Source: Desulfocapsa sp.
Lineage (GTDB): Bacteria; Desulfobacterota; Desulfobulbia; Desulfobulbales; Desulfocapsaceae
Direction: 5' to 3'
Length of the DNA: 43,697 bases
Assembly (NCBI GenBank): GCA_030145625.1
Contig: JAQYVF010000036.1
Span: forward strand, 1 to 43,697
The notes beneath the pieces were generated by a model. It had not been told where the DNA came from, ran no database searches, and saw only the letters and a program-made list of their open reading frames with translations. Position 1 is the stretch's first letter. Each line of letters opens with the position of its first letter. Both the position numbers and the translations under genes were made by a program. Of the stretch, positions 9,743 through 18,775 are shown in pieces.

Positions 9743-10130
9743 CTGGTTATTTCTAGCAAATTCATTGACATTTGACCAGCGTAAAATCTCTGTCCATCTG
9801 CTTCTCCAGGCCCATCTTGTTTCTAAGCCATACCAAAACCATACTATTAACGACGACTCTATACGCAGAAGGGACTTCAATCGCGAACAGCCCCCATACA
9901 GTTCATTACACAAACGGATCATACCAAGTCCTGTTCGCGGATAAATCCACTCTTATAGAGAAAGCCAGTAACATACTGTTCGTCTATGAGAAGAAGGTTT
10001 CAACCTTCTGCAAAAACAATTAATTTAAGACTTACACTGCAAGAAATTTGTTCATTGAGGTCCGTAGGTATATAGTAAACAAGAACAACATGTAGTTATG
10101 ACATTTATCAAAGCTTTACAGGTTAAAAAA
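9743..10130. other. Long intergenic region between leuB and the exporter genes
   Basis: I find no gene in this stretch. It holds copy B of a short dispersed repeat (9931-9952). A 9-bp inverted repeat, CGCGAACAG with CTGTTCGCG, spans about 9892-9939. A compact hairpin, AGAAGGT-TTCA-ACCTTCT, lies near 9993-10010. These may be operator or RNA structures for the divergent genes, but no family is recognised. Confidence 0.4.
9931..9952 (+). repeat. Short dispersed repeat, copy B
   Basis: Matches 7302-7323 at 20 of 22 positions. In this copy the CTGTTCGCG end also pairs with an upstream CGCGAACAG to make a stem with a loop of about 40 nt; copy A lacks that partner. Confidence 0.4.
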
Positions 10131-11081
10131 ATGATCCAAAAAATCAGCATCTGCATCGTACTCCTCTGCTGCCTTGGCTGTGAACCAAAGCAGCCGGAAG
10201 CACTGGGAACCCTTGAATGGGACCGTGTCAACAGCCGCGCAGTAGCCAGCGAAGTAATCACCCATGTCTCTGTAAAGCAAGGAGATTTTGTCTCCAAAGG
10301 GACACTCCTCCTCAAGCTCGACAACCGCAAGGTGCTGGCAGAAAGAAACCAGATAAAAGCCGAAATTGAAGAGGCCCAATGGCTGTTGAAAGAACTTGAG
10401 GCTGGACCGCGTCCGGAGACCATTGCCGAAGCCCGGGCTCGTGTGAAAGCGGCCACGGCTGTACTTGTCAATGCCCAGGTTATTTATGAACGCCGAAAAG
10501 TTCTCTATGCAGGAAACTTTGTCAGTCAGGAACAGCGCGATATCGCCAAAAAAGATTTCCTCGATGCCCAATCATATCTCACTGAACAAGAGGAAGCGCT
10601 AGCTAAACTCCTTGCCGGCTCCCGCCTGGAAGAAATCGAACAGGCCAGATCCAGAGTCCAGGGCCTGCAAAGCCGTCTGCAGCAACTGACATTACTCCTG
10701 GCCGACTACGACGTGACGGCCAGCCGAGATGGACTGGTAGACAGTCTGCCCTTTAAACTGGGTGATCGTCCCCAGGAAGGAGCAATCCTTGCCACCCTCC
10801 TCTCCGGAAAACGCCCCTGGGCCAGGGTCTATGTCCCTGAGCCCTACCGGTCCATCATGAAACCAAGGCAAAACTACAAACTCCATATAGACGGACAATC
10901 CAGCCCCTATTCGGCAACGCTGCGAACCATCTCCTCCGAGGCCAGCTTCACCCCCTACTTTGCCCTTTCCGAAAAAGACCGCTCCCGCCTCTCCTATGTG
11001 GCAGAACTTGATCTCGTAGATGAAAAGGCGGATTCCCTCACCGCCGGCACCCCTGTCCAACTGATTCTGGAGAAGAGATGA
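10131..11081 (+). CDS. HlyD-type periplasmic adaptor lipoprotein of an ABC exporter
   Basis: Membrane-fusion component linking an inner-membrane ABC exporter to the outer parts of the envelope. The 316 residues start with a lipoprotein-like signal (MIQKISICIVLLCCLGC; probable lipidated Cys17, although the -3 position is not ideal). A biotinyl-lipoyl segment follows (VITHVSVKQGDFVSKGTLLLKLD). A long alpha-helical hairpin occupies about residues 75-195, then the second lipoyl half (DYDVTASRDGLVDSLPF) and a beta-barrel region. Similar proteins pair with YbhF/YbhS-type transporters. The ATG at 10131 has AGG 8 nt upstream; an in-frame ATG at 10098 is a less likely alternative. It overlaps the ATPase gene by 4 nt. 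The exported substrate is unknown. Confidence 0.85.
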   Translation: MIQKISICIVLLCCLGCEPKQPEALGTLEWDRVNSRAVASEVITHVSVKQGDFVSKGTLLLKLDNRKVLAERNQIKAEIEEAQWLLKELEAGPRPETIAEARARVKAATAVLVNAQVIYERRKVLYAGNFVSQEQRDIAKKDFLDAQSYLTEQEEALAKLLAGSRLEEIEQARSRVQGLQSRLQQLTLLLADYDVTASRDGLVDSLPFKLGDRPQEGAILATLLSGKRPWARVYVPEPYRSIMKPRQNYKLHIDGQSSPYSATLRTISSEASFTPYFALSEKDRSRLSYVAELDLVDEKADSLTAGTPVQLILEKR

Positions 11082-12019
11082 AGCTGGCCATTGAGGTAAA
11101 GGGGCTCACCAAGACATTCGGCAGCTTCACAGCCGTAAACCAGGTGGACATGCGTATTCCGGAAAATATGGTCTACGGTTTTCTCGGCCCCAACGGTTCA
11201 GGCAAAACCACGGCCATCAGAATGATGTGCGGACTCCTGGAGCCCACAGCAGGAGAGATTACAGTCCTTGGCATGCAGATTCCGGCCAGGACAGAGGCCA
11301 TCCGCCAGCAAGTAGGCTATATGACCCAGCGATTTTCCATGTATGGAGATCTCACCGTGGAACAGAACCTGGACTTCATCGGCAAAATTATGGGGGTCAC
11401 CGGCAAACATCTGAAGAGGCGCAAAGAGGAGGTAAAAGAGCAGTTTAACCTGCAATCTTTCACCTCATTTCTTGCCGGAGAACTCTCCGGCGGCCAGAAA
11501 CGTCGCCTGGCACTGGCCGCAGCAACCATCCACAAACCCAGGCTCCTCCTCCTGGATGAACCAACCTCTGAAGTGGACCCGAACACCAGGCGTGATTTCT
11601 GGGACCAGCTCTTTACCATGTGTGACCAGGGTGCCACTATCCTGGTCACCACGCACCTGATGGACGAGGCAGAGCGCTGTCATCACCTTGCCATCATCAA
11701 TGACGGAATAAAAGTGGCAGACGGCAGTCCGGCCGCACTCAAGTCTGATCTGGCTGCAGCAATAGTGGAGGTAAAAAGTCCCAGACCAGCACAGATAAAA
11801 TCCCATTTACACAGCCTCACTCCGGTCATCTCCGTCACCCAGGTCGGTATGCTCCTTCGCGTCATGGTCGATCCTCAACTGGCATCGCCACTGGAATGGC
11901 TGAGCAAAGAACTTGCATCCTTTGTTGATGTGGAGATACGGACGAGCAGCCCTTCCATTGAGGATGTCTTTGTCATGGCCACCAGAAAGATGAGCAGGGA
12001 TGCAGAGCATGGCAACTAA
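11078..12019 (+). CDS. ABC exporter ATPase
   Basis: Cytoplasmic ATPase of the exporter, 313 residues. Walker A GPNGSGKTTA is at about 38-47, Q-loop YMTQRFSMYGDLT, signature LSGGQKRRLAL near 139-149, Walker B LLLLDEPTSEVDP near 158-170 and the switch His in TTHLMDEAERC. The Q-loop and D-loop wording fits the DrrA/YbhF/CcmA-like group that works with ABC-2 permeases. Unlike E. coli YbhF it has one nucleotide-binding domain, so it must dimerise. A C-terminal region of about 80 residues is typical of this group. The ATG overlaps the upstream stop and GGAGAAGAG provides the ribosome site. It overlaps the permease gene downstream. Confidence 0.92.
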   Translation: MKLAIEVKGLTKTFGSFTAVNQVDMRIPENMVYGFLGPNGSGKTTAIRMMCGLLEPTAGEITVLGMQIPARTEAIRQQVGYMTQRFSMYGDLTVEQNLDFIGKIMGVTGKHLKRRKEEVKEQFNLQSFTSFLAGELSGGQKRRLALAAATIHKPRLLLLDEPTSEVDPNTRRDFWDQLFTMCDQGATILVTTHLMDEAERCHHLAIINDGIKVADGSPAALKSDLAAAIVEVKSPRPAQIKSHLHSLTPVISVTQVGMLLRVMVDPQLASPLEWLSKELASFVDVEIRTSSPSIEDVFVMATRKMSRDAEHGN

Positions 12020-13127
12020 CGGACTTCGCGCCTCATCGATCCGCACCCTGGCCGTCTGCAAGAAAGAGGTCCTACATCTGGTACGCGATCGCCTCACCTT
12101 TGGCATGGTCGTGATGATCCCCCTGATCCAGCTGGTCCTCTTCGGCTATACCATTAACACCGATGTACGCGATGTACCGGCAGCCGTTGCTGACAGCCTG
12201 GAAAACAGTTTCTCAAGACAACTGGTCATGGATCTGCAGGCAAGCCAGGTCCTGGATTTCCGCCGCACTGTTCATTCACCGCAGGAACTGGAACAACTCA
12301 TTGCCAGTGGTGAAGTGTCGGCAGGCGTCTATATCCCCCCTGATGCGGAAAACCGTTATTACACAGGAGATCGGCCCTATGCCCAGATTCTCATTGACGG
12401 CTCGGATACGGTACTGGCCGCTGCAGTGACTTCCCTGGCCCGTTTTCCTTTTCTTCCGGGCGGTGTTGTTTCCAACAGAAGCCAGGCTCCGGGACTGTCC
12501 ACACGTCTCCTCTATAACCCTGAGAAACGGGCGGCCCTCTTTACCGTCCCTGGACTCCTGGGAGTCATCCTGACCATGACCATGATCATGTTCACCTCCA
12601 TTGCCATTGTCCGAGAACGGGAACGGGGAAACATGGAACTCCTCATTGCCACCCCCATTAAAAACATTGAACTGATGGTTGGTAAAATCACCCCTTATAT
12701 CGGTATCGGTCTTGTCCAGGTCTCCATCATCCTCTTCCTTGGAGTCCTGCTTTTCCAGATACCAGTGGCCGGCAAACTAGTGTCAATTTTTATCGCCTGC
12801 CTTATCTTCATCCTGGCCAACCTGACCCTGGGGCTCATCATCTCCACCCTGGCCCGCAATCAACTTGCGGCCATGCAGATGTTTATCTTTGTCTTCCTTC
12901 CCTCCATGCTCCTCTCGGGCTTTATGTTTCCCTTTGTGGCCATGCCCAAGATTGCCCAGCAGCTGGCAGAGGTTCTGCCCCTCACCCATTTCCTGCGCAT
13001 CATACGCGGCATCATCCTTCGCAATCAGCCTCTCAGCGTAGTCTGGGAAGATCTAGCCTTTCTCCTTCTCTTTGCCCTCTTCTTCCTCATTATCTCCACG
13101 ATCCGCTTTAGAAAACGACTGGAATAA
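12009..13127 (+). CDS. ABC-2 type exporter permease
   Basis: Inner-membrane permease of 372 residues (YbhS/YbhR-like). One membrane helix lies near residues 30-52 (MVVMIPLIQLVLFGYTI). A periplasmic domain of about 130 residues follows (VPAAVADSLENSF onwards). Five C-terminal helices complete it, including IMFTSIAIVRERERGNMELL, the conserved ABC-2 segment with its cytoplasmic coupling motif. The ATG at 12009 is chosen because AGGG lies 9 nt upstream; an ATG at 12000 abuts that site. Related clusters often carry two permeases. Only one is encoded here, so it would form a homodimer. The end of the gene is followed by a weak AGGAAAG/CTTTCCT hairpin near 13160-13177. Confidence 0.9.
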   Translation: MATNGLRASSIRTLAVCKKEVLHLVRDRLTFGMVVMIPLIQLVLFGYTINTDVRDVPAAVADSLENSFSRQLVMDLQASQVLDFRRTVHSPQELEQLIASGEVSAGVYIPPDAENRYYTGDRPYAQILIDGSDTVLAAAVTSLARFPFLPGGVVSNRSQAPGLSTRLLYNPEKRAALFTVPGLLGVILTMTMIMFTSIAIVRERERGNMELLIATPIKNIELMVGKITPYIGIGLVQVSIILFLGVLLFQIPVAGKLVSIFIACLIFILANLTLGLIISTLARNQLAAMQMFIFVFLPSMLLSGFMFPFVAMPKIAQQLAEVLPLTHFLRIIRGIILRNQPLSVVWEDLAFLLLFALFFLIISTIRFRKRLE

Positions 13128-13306
13128 AATCCAACAACTGAGCATGCTGAGGTCTGGAAGGAAAGTTCTCCTTTCCTATTAAGCAAACGAAAATTGCAAG
13201 TTGATTGAGATCAGATTAAAATTTATGTGATTGTGGATTGGCTCAAAGCAACTGAAGCCAGAAGATACAGAGAAAGGAAATGTCTTTGACAGATAACGAC
13301 AAGAAG

Positions 13307-13684
13307 CTACTTATTTACACAGCCCTTTGTTTCCGGAAGACGAAGGAGGATAGTTGCCGGTATCAGCAGCAGGAGCAAGACTGTTATCTTCAGGGGAAAA
13401 TACTCAATGGCAACAAAGGAGTAGCATCCTCCCAGAAAGAGAGTGAGCAGGCCTATAATCTTGGCCTTTCTGGGAACCGTTCGATGTTCCTCCCAGTCCC
13501 GGATAATTCCACCAAAGAACCTGTTCTCCAATAACTTTTTATGGAGCCGAGGAGATGAGTTGGCAAAACAGGCTGCTGCCAGAAGCAGAAAAGGAGTGGT
13601 GGGAAGGCCGGGCAAAAAGAGCCCAATACTCCCAAACATGACACAGAGGAGTCCTCCACTGATCAGAAAATACTTTTTCATCAT
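13307..13684 (-). CDS. YbaN-type (DUF454) small membrane protein
   Basis: A 125-residue inner-membrane protein of unknown function. The DUF454 signature is clear: an N-terminal helix with GSIGLFLPGLPTTPFLLLAAACFA, then SPRLHKKLLENRFFGGIIRDWEEHRTVPRKAK, then a hydrophobic C-terminal half with two helices. The ATG overlaps the rsmG stop by 4 nt (ATGA), so it is the last gene of the long ttcA-to-ybaN operon. Function cannot be inferred from context beyond co-expression with housekeeping genes. Confidence 0.88.
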   Translation of the reverse strand: MMKKYFLISGGLLCVMFGSIGLFLPGLPTTPFLLLAAACFANSSPRLHKKLLENRFFGGIIRDWEEHRTVPRKAKIIGLLTLFLGGCYSFVAIEYFPLKITVLLLLLIPATILLRLPETKGCVNK

Positions 13685-14376
13685 TCTTCGCAGACAACAG
13701 GTTCAAAGACCAGAAGATTACGAATTCCCCGAAAAACAGGAAGGACATATTCAGTTCGGGAGTGCAGTGTAAAGCCAGCAGGAGACGCGCTATCTTTCCA
13801 GGCCGTCAGTTCCTCTTCCCATTTGGGTCCCTTCATGCAGATTACCTGCACACCCGGCCCTGCAAACCGGTGACTCATATCGAGAAACGCTTTAATTTCA
13901 GAGACGGCCCTGCTGGTAATGTGCGTAAAACCAAGATCAGCAGGCAGCATTTCCTCATCTTCCACCCGACAGGCCAGGACGGAGGTATCAGAAAGCCCCA
14001 GGGTTCTGACCACATGACGGAGAAAGGAGACACGCTTGAGTCTGGGTTCCACCAGAGTCACTTTAAGCGTTGGATCAACAGCCTTACAGACAAGACCGGG
14101 AAACCCGGCACCGGTACCGATATCCAGGAGGTGCACTCTCTCCCCACTAAGCAGAGGGAGAAGGGTAAGAGAATCGAGGAAGTGTTTAACCAGGATCTCC
14201 TGATCCGTTGCCCCCCTGGAAATGAGGTTGATCTTTCTGCTCCAGTGTTTCAATTCCCGAAAGTAGGCAACAAGGCGCTCCTCGGCTGCAACATCAAGAG
14301 ACGGCAGTCCCAGGGTATCGCAGCCTGATCGCAGCCCTGCTATAAAATCAAAACCCTCTTCCAACTTCTCTCTCAC
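13681..14376 (-). CDS. rsmG: 16S rRNA m7G527 methyltransferase
   Basis: Methylates N7 of G527 in 16S rRNA using S-adenosylmethionine. The 231 residues include the SAM-binding motif LLDIGTGAGFPGL near 83-95, the preceding helix WSRKINLIS and HFLDSLTLLP typical of RsmG/GidB, and ITSRAVSEIKAFLDMS further on. The frame is open well upstream, but that stretch overlaps hisD out of frame and has no family resemblance. The GTG at 14376, overlapping the hisD stop as GTGA with AAGGAC upstream, is the credible start. It is translationally coupled to hisD and to the ybaN-like gene. Confidence 0.93.
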   Translation of the reverse strand: MREKLEEGFDFIAGLRSGCDTLGLPSLDVAAEERLVAYFRELKHWSRKINLISRGATDQEILVKHFLDSLTLLPLLSGERVHLLDIGTGAGFPGLVCKAVDPTLKVTLVEPRLKRVSFLRHVVRTLGLSDTSVLACRVEDEEMLPADLGFTHITSRAVSEIKAFLDMSHRFAGPGVQVICMKGPKWEEELTAWKDSASPAGFTLHSRTEYVLPVFRGIRNLLVFEPVVCEE

Positions 14377-15683
14377 CTGTCCTTGAGACGCTCGGTGACT
14401 GAGGCCGCATGCCCAGTGAGCCCTTCGAGATTGGCCAGGAGACGGATATGGTCCCCGTCTTCTTTCAGGGCCTGGGCCGAATAACTGATGATAGAGCTCT
14501 TTTTCAGGAAGGTCTCTACTCCCAGGGCCGAAGAAAAACGAGCCGTCCCCATGGTAGGCAGAACATGATTGGGACCCGCCAGGTAATCGCCTGCTGCCTC
14601 CGGGGTGTGATGCCCCATAAAAATCGCACCGGCATGACGAATCTGCGGCAGCCATGCCCAGGGATCCTGGAGCATGAGTTCCAAATGCTCTATGGCAATA
14701 TCATTGGCAATTGAAATGGCCTCTTCCAAATCTTGGGCAATAAGGATGACCCCTCGCTCCTGCAGCGATTGTCTCGCTATTTCATTCCGCGCCAGGAGTG
14801 TCAGCTGGCGCTCAAGTTCAACAAGGACCTCTGCCGCAAGCTGCTCGTTAGTGGTCACCAGCACTGCCAGTGCCATGGGATCATGTTCCGCCTGGGCCAA
14901 CATATCTGCCGCCACGTGGGCCGCTTCGGCACTCTCATCAGCCACAATCAGGACTTCGGAAGGACCGGCTATCATGTCGATACGAACCATTCCTGCCACC
15001 TGGGCCTTGGCCTCGGTGACAAACTGGTTCCCAGGCCCCACAATGACATCCACAGCAGGGATGGTTTGGGTGCCATGGGCGAGCGCAGCAATACCCCATG
15101 CCGATCCGGCCTTAAAGATATCGGTAATGCCGATTTCCTGGGCGGCCACCAGGAGGTGGGGACTGACTTTGCCTTCCTCATTGGGCGGGGTGAGCATCAC
15201 TCGCTGACTGACCCCTGCGATTCCGGCCGGGATACCATTCATGAGTACAGAAGAAACCAATGGGGTTGAGCCTCCCTGACCACCTGGAACATAGAGCCCT
15301 GCGGCATCCACAGGCCGTACCAGACGCCCGACTATAGTGCCGTTTTCCCTGGTCTGCATCCATGAATCTTCCATCTCCCGTTCATGAAAACCCTCTATGC
15401 GTTCAATGGCCTTCTCCAAAGTCTCGAGGAAAGCTTCATCCACCAACTCATATGCCTCTTTCAGTTCAGCAGTGGAGACCTGCAACTTTTCCAGTGTAAG
15501 ATCAGGAGCATCAAATTTTTTACTATATTCAAGGACAGCATCATCTCCCCTGTCCTTTACCTGAGCAATGATATCGGTCACCAGATCACAGCAACTGTTT
15601 TCAGCAAGCTCGAAACGGGAAAGGAGACTTTGCAGACATTTTTCTCCCTCAAGACTTTCAGTTGTAAGCGGTTTAATCAGCAT
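14373..15683 (-). CDS. hisD: Histidinol dehydrogenase
   Basis: Performs the last two oxidations of histidine synthesis, L-histidinol to L-histidine with NAD. The 436 residues match the family. Visible landmarks are PVDAAGLYVPGG, the NAD-binding region with VIVGPGNQFVTEAK, the active-site strand MIAGPSEVLIVAD, the zinc-ligand stretch LAQAEHDP and the C-terminal GPNHVLPT. The start ATG has only a weak purine-rich stretch upstream. It follows ubiE by about 76 nt and overlaps rsmG by 4 nt, inside a mixed housekeeping operon. hisB lies separately at 20572, so histidine genes are scattered here. Confidence 0.96.
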   Translation of the reverse strand: MLIKPLTTESLEGEKCLQSLLSRFELAENSCCDLVTDIIAQVKDRGDDAVLEYSKKFDAPDLTLEKLQVSTAELKEAYELVDEAFLETLEKAIERIEGFHEREMEDSWMQTRENGTIVGRLVRPVDAAGLYVPGGQGGSTPLVSSVLMNGIPAGIAGVSQRVMLTPPNEEGKVSPHLLVAAQEIGITDIFKAGSAWGIAALAHGTQTIPAVDVIVGPGNQFVTEAKAQVAGMVRIDMIAGPSEVLIVADESAEAAHVAADMLAQAEHDPMALAVLVTTNEQLAAEVLVELERQLTLLARNEIARQSLQERGVILIAQDLEEAISIANDIAIEHLELMLQDPWAWLPQIRHAGAIFMGHHTPEAAGDYLAGPNHVLPTMGTARFSSALGVETFLKKSSIISYSAQALKEDGDHIRLLANLEGLTGHAASVTERLKDR

Positions 15684-15759
15684 AATTTTTTGTAACTTGA
15701 TTGTATTGGTTTGAGTAGCGATGGCTCAGCAGCTAAGAACTGAACTTGGGAAAACTTTA

Positions 15760-16446
15760 TCAAGCTTTACGTCCCCAGTGCACACCAATGGTGCCCATCA
15801 TAAACTTCTTGTAATCAACTTCGCCAAAACCGGCCTCTGTAAAAATGGCGGCAAGCTCCTCTGCGCTGTGAAAATCCATGGTCGAACCGGTCAGATAGGC
15901 ATAAGCTGCTTCATCACTGGCAATAAGACGGCCAAGAAAGGGAATGCCATAGCGAAAATAAAAGCGGATAAAGGGGTATAATAGATTCTTTTGTGGAGGG
16001 GTGGTGTCGAGACAGACCGCTCTACCGCCAGGTTTCAGCACACGATAGACCTCTTGTAATACCTGCAGGCTGTCATCCACATTACGCAGCAGATAGCCAA
16101 AGGTCACAGATTCAAAACTGTTGTCTGCATAGGGGAGATGGTTTGCATCGCAGGCCTGCCAGGAAATTGCCTGTTCCTGAAAGCGTTTCTTTGCCTCTTG
16201 CAGCATATTCAGCGAGAAATCAGCACCAACGACATGGCCACTGGGGTGGGAGTGGGCCGTAAGCGAGGCAATATCCCCCGTACCGGTAGCAAGATCTAAA
16301 GCCCATCCACTCTCGGGATCGCCGGCCTTTGCCACGACAAAACGGCGCCAACGCTGATCCTGCCCCATGGTCATAACCCGATTCATCAGGTCATAATTGG
16401 GAGCAATGGCATCAAACATTTTCTGTACGCCAGGACCTTTACTCAC
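15760..16446 (-). CDS. ubiE: Demethylmenaquinone / ubiquinone C-methyltransferase
   Basis: SAM-dependent C-methylation of the quinone ring, the last step of menaquinone synthesis; an anaerobe of this type would use menaquinone. The 228 residues show the UbiE/COQ5 signatures: YDLMNRVMTMGQDQRWRR, SAM motif LDLATGTGDIA near 49-59, D-x-S-x-x-M-L (DFSLNMLQEAKKR), FGYLLRNVDD and RVLKPGGRAVCLD. The start is a GTG at 16446 with GAGGAG 8 nt upstream. It lies 65 nt after asnS in the same operon. The menaquinone product would feed the quinone-reducing Nuo complex encoded on this window. Confidence 0.93.
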   Translation of the reverse strand: MSKGPGVQKMFDAIAPNYDLMNRVMTMGQDQRWRRFVVAKAGDPESGWALDLATGTGDIASLTAHSHPSGHVVGADFSLNMLQEAKKRFQEQAISWQACDANHLPYADNSFESVTFGYLLRNVDDSLQVLQEVYRVLKPGGRAVCLDTTPPQKNLLYPFIRFYFRYGIPFLGRLIASDEAAYAYLTGSTMDFHSAEELAAIFTEAGFGEVDYKKFMMGTIGVHWGRKA

Positions 16447-16511
16447 TGCTGTTTCTCCTCATACTTTTTTCCATATAACAATATAGACATTTTTTCTTCA
16501 GGGGGCCTTCA

Positions 16512-17855
16512 CTAACACGGAGCATAACCCGGAGTCCGAGGAAAGGGAATAACCTCACGAATATTGGCCATTCCGGTAACAAACTGCACCAATCGTTCAA
16601 AACCAAGGCCGAAGCCGGAATGAGGAACACTCCCGTAACGCCTGAGATCCAGATACCAGTCATACTCACTGGTATCTATCCCAGCCTCGGTCATACGCTG
16701 AACAAGGACATCATAACGTTCTTCACGCTGGGATCCCCCCACGATCTCCCCGATTCCAGGGACCAGAATATCCATGGCAGCCACAGTCTTTTCGTCCTCA
16801 CTGAGACGCATATAAAAAGGTTTGATGGAAGCCGGATAATCGGTCACGATCACAGGACACTTATAAATCACCTCGGTCAGATAGCGTTCATGCTCGGACT
16901 GAAGATCGATCCCCCATTTTACAGGATACTCGAATTCCCCGGACACTGCACTCAACTCCTCCACTGCCCTGGTATAGGGAATGTGAACAAAATCGTTGTC
17001 GATGACTGCGTGGAGTTTTTTCAACAGCCCCTTTTCAATGAACTTATCAAAAAGTGCAAGGTCGTCAGCACAAGCAGTCAAGACATCACGGAGGAGGAAT
17101 TTAAGCATGTCTGTTGCCAATTCCATATTACAGGCAAGGTCACAAAAGGCCACCTCCGGCTCAATCATCCAGAACTCTGCCAGATGACGACTGGTGTTGG
17201 AATTCTCGGCACGGAAGGTGGGGCCAAAGGTGTATACCTGCCCCAAGGCCTGGGCATACACCTCAGCCTGAAGCTGCCCACTCACCGTCAGCCCTGCCGG
17301 CCTCCCGAAAAAGGGACTCTTCTCACCAGTGGCACTGACCTGAAACATCTCTCCTGCACCCTCGCAGTCACTGGTGGTGATGATAGGTGTGTGGATCTGG
17401 GCAAACCCACGTTCCTGAAAAAACCGGTGTACAGCAAAGGAAAGATGGGAGCGAACCCGAGTCACGGCCCCCAAGGCATTGGTGCGCGGGCGCAGATGAC
17501 TCATGCTGCGCAGGAATTCCAGAGAGTGCCGTTTTTTCTGCAGGGGATAAGTCTCGGGATCGGCCCAGCCTAAAACTGTAATTTCCTCTGATGCAAGTTC
17601 CACCTCCTGCCCCTTGGCAGGAGATTCCTGGAGCTTCCCCCTTATTTCCACACTGCATCCGGCACCCAGTTTCCTGACCTCCAGATCGTAATTGGCCAGG
17701 TTCTGATCAGCAATGACCTGGAGGTTGGCCAGACAGGAACCATCATTTACTTCCAGGAAGGAAAACGTACCGGTATCACGCCGAGTCCTTATCCATCCTT
17801 GTACCTTTACTTCCCGCTCCACTTCCTGTTGCTTCAGTATCTTTTGAATACGCAT
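16512..17855 (-). CDS. asnS: Asparaginyl-tRNA synthetase, class II
   Basis: Charges tRNA-Asn. The 447 residues begin with an OB-fold domain (VKVQGWIRTRRDTGTFSFLEVNDGS). The class IIb core follows, with motif 2 around FGPTFRAENSNTSRHLAEFWMIEPE and motif 3 near 410-425 (GFGLGFERLVQFVTG), ending IREVIPFPRTPG. The AsnRS-type SGFGLGFERLV and PFPRTPG ending separates it from AspRS and LysRS. The ATG shares its A with the upstream TGA stop, so it is coupled to the DUF89 gene. The presence of AsnRS implies direct asparaginylation rather than sole reliance on the transamidation route. Confidence 0.95.
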   Translation of the reverse strand: MRIQKILKQQEVEREVKVQGWIRTRRDTGTFSFLEVNDGSCLANLQVIADQNLANYDLEVRKLGAGCSVEIRGKLQESPAKGQEVELASEEITVLGWADPETYPLQKKRHSLEFLRSMSHLRPRTNALGAVTRVRSHLSFAVHRFFQERGFAQIHTPIITTSDCEGAGEMFQVSATGEKSPFFGRPAGLTVSGQLQAEVYAQALGQVYTFGPTFRAENSNTSRHLAEFWMIEPEVAFCDLACNMELATDMLKFLLRDVLTACADDLALFDKFIEKGLLKKLHAVIDNDFVHIPYTRAVEELSAVSGEFEYPVKWGIDLQSEHERYLTEVIYKCPVIVTDYPASIKPFYMRLSEDEKTVAAMDILVPGIGEIVGGSQREERYDVLVQRMTEAGIDTSEYDWYLDLRRYGSVPHSGFGLGFERLVQFVTGMANIREVIPFPRTPGYAPC

Positions 17856-18775
17856 CAGTTTTTCCCTTCCCCTTGTGGCGAGTTGCCGTCATAGTGAAAC
17901 AGTACCAGCTCACCGCTACCCGGAAGATCTTCTACAGCCCTCTCAGATATCGCTGCCAGATGGGCTCCCACAACCGAACATTTAACGGTGAGTAAAAAAT
18001 AAATTTCAGACTCTGCTTCAGAGAGCGTTTCAAAGTTCCCCTGCCCCTTGGAGATGATCAGATCCGCCTCGTCAAAGGCCCGTATCAGTTCAGGGGAACA
18101 GATATCCAACGGAGTGCCGGGACAGCTGGTTCCGTTCTCCAGAATACAAACACTCTTCTCCAGCCCGCAGGCATGGGCGTCTGCGACTAAGGCATCATTA
18201 ATAATGGGACCACTCTTCACGACCACAGTCACCTCACAACCTTGACGCACCAGGGCCTCCATCACCAGAGAATCATAGACTATTTCCCCAGCATTATCTG
18301 CAAGGTAGAGCACGCGCCCTCCAGCGCCTAAGCTCCTCACCCGCCGAAGCAACTGGAGACTGTCATCAATGGCAAAGGGTGCACTCAGGCAGCATTCCAT
18401 TGCCGCATCAATATCAAAGCTATGCATGGCCCCATAATCGATAATATTACCGCCGATTGCCAGACGCAGGGCCAGGGCTAGAGGATCTTCAGCACGTTCC
18501 ACCTCCCGACGGAGATTGGGCAGCAGGGACAAGGCCTTTTCATTGGACTGCTCCTTGACCTGCAGATAGGGATCCGGACAACCGGTAATCTCGGCGATAG
18601 CCCGATACACAGAAACCGAATTCTCCGGAGGAGTACGTTCCATATCCATATCAGTTGTCAATTCTGCAACCCGGCGCAGAGCGCTCAACTGCAACTTCGG
18701 ATCAGTTGTACTGATCCGGGCCACCTGCAAGGTTTGACGAAGGTAGCAGGGCAAACACTCCAGAGCAGTTTTCAC
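17855..18775 (-). CDS. DUF89 (ARMT1-like) family protein
   Basis: A 306-residue cytoplasmic protein of the DUF89 family, whose members include metal-dependent phosphatases acting on damaged sugar phosphates. Family landmarks: the N-terminal CLPCYLRQ cysteine pair, GGNIIDYG, LYLADNAGEIVYDSLVMEAL containing the DNAGE metal-binding core, VVKSGPIINDA, and SKGQGNFETL near the end. The CxxC pair is usual in the prokaryotic branch. The start is a GTG overlapping the ttcA stop (GTGA). It sits between a tRNA-thiolation gene and asnS in one coupled operon. The substrate is not evident. Confidence 0.88.
   Translation of the reverse strand: MKTALECLPCYLRQTLQVARISTTDPKLQLSALRRVAELTTDMDMERTPPENSVSVYRAIAEITGCPDPYLQVKEQSNEKALSLLPNLRREVERAEDPLALALRLAIGGNIIDYGAMHSFDIDAAMECCLSAPFAIDDSLQLLRRVRSLGAGGRVLYLADNAGEIVYDSLVMEALVRQGCEVTVVVKSGPIINDALVADAHACGLEKSVCILENGTSCPGTPLDICSPELIRAFDEADLIISKGQGNFETLSEAESEIYFLLTVKCSVVGAHLAAISERAVEDLPGSGELVLFHYDGNSPQGEGKN

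Noticed and set aside
13280-13534. Plus-strand reading frame of 84 codons
   Set aside because: It lies opposite the ybaN-like gene, whose DUF454 signature and coupling to rsmG are clear; the plus frame has no family features.
14377-14655. N-terminal extension of rsmG
   Set aside because: This open stretch overlaps hisD out of frame and is Gly/Arg/Pro-rich nonsense; the GTG at 14376 with a ribosome site gives the normal family length.
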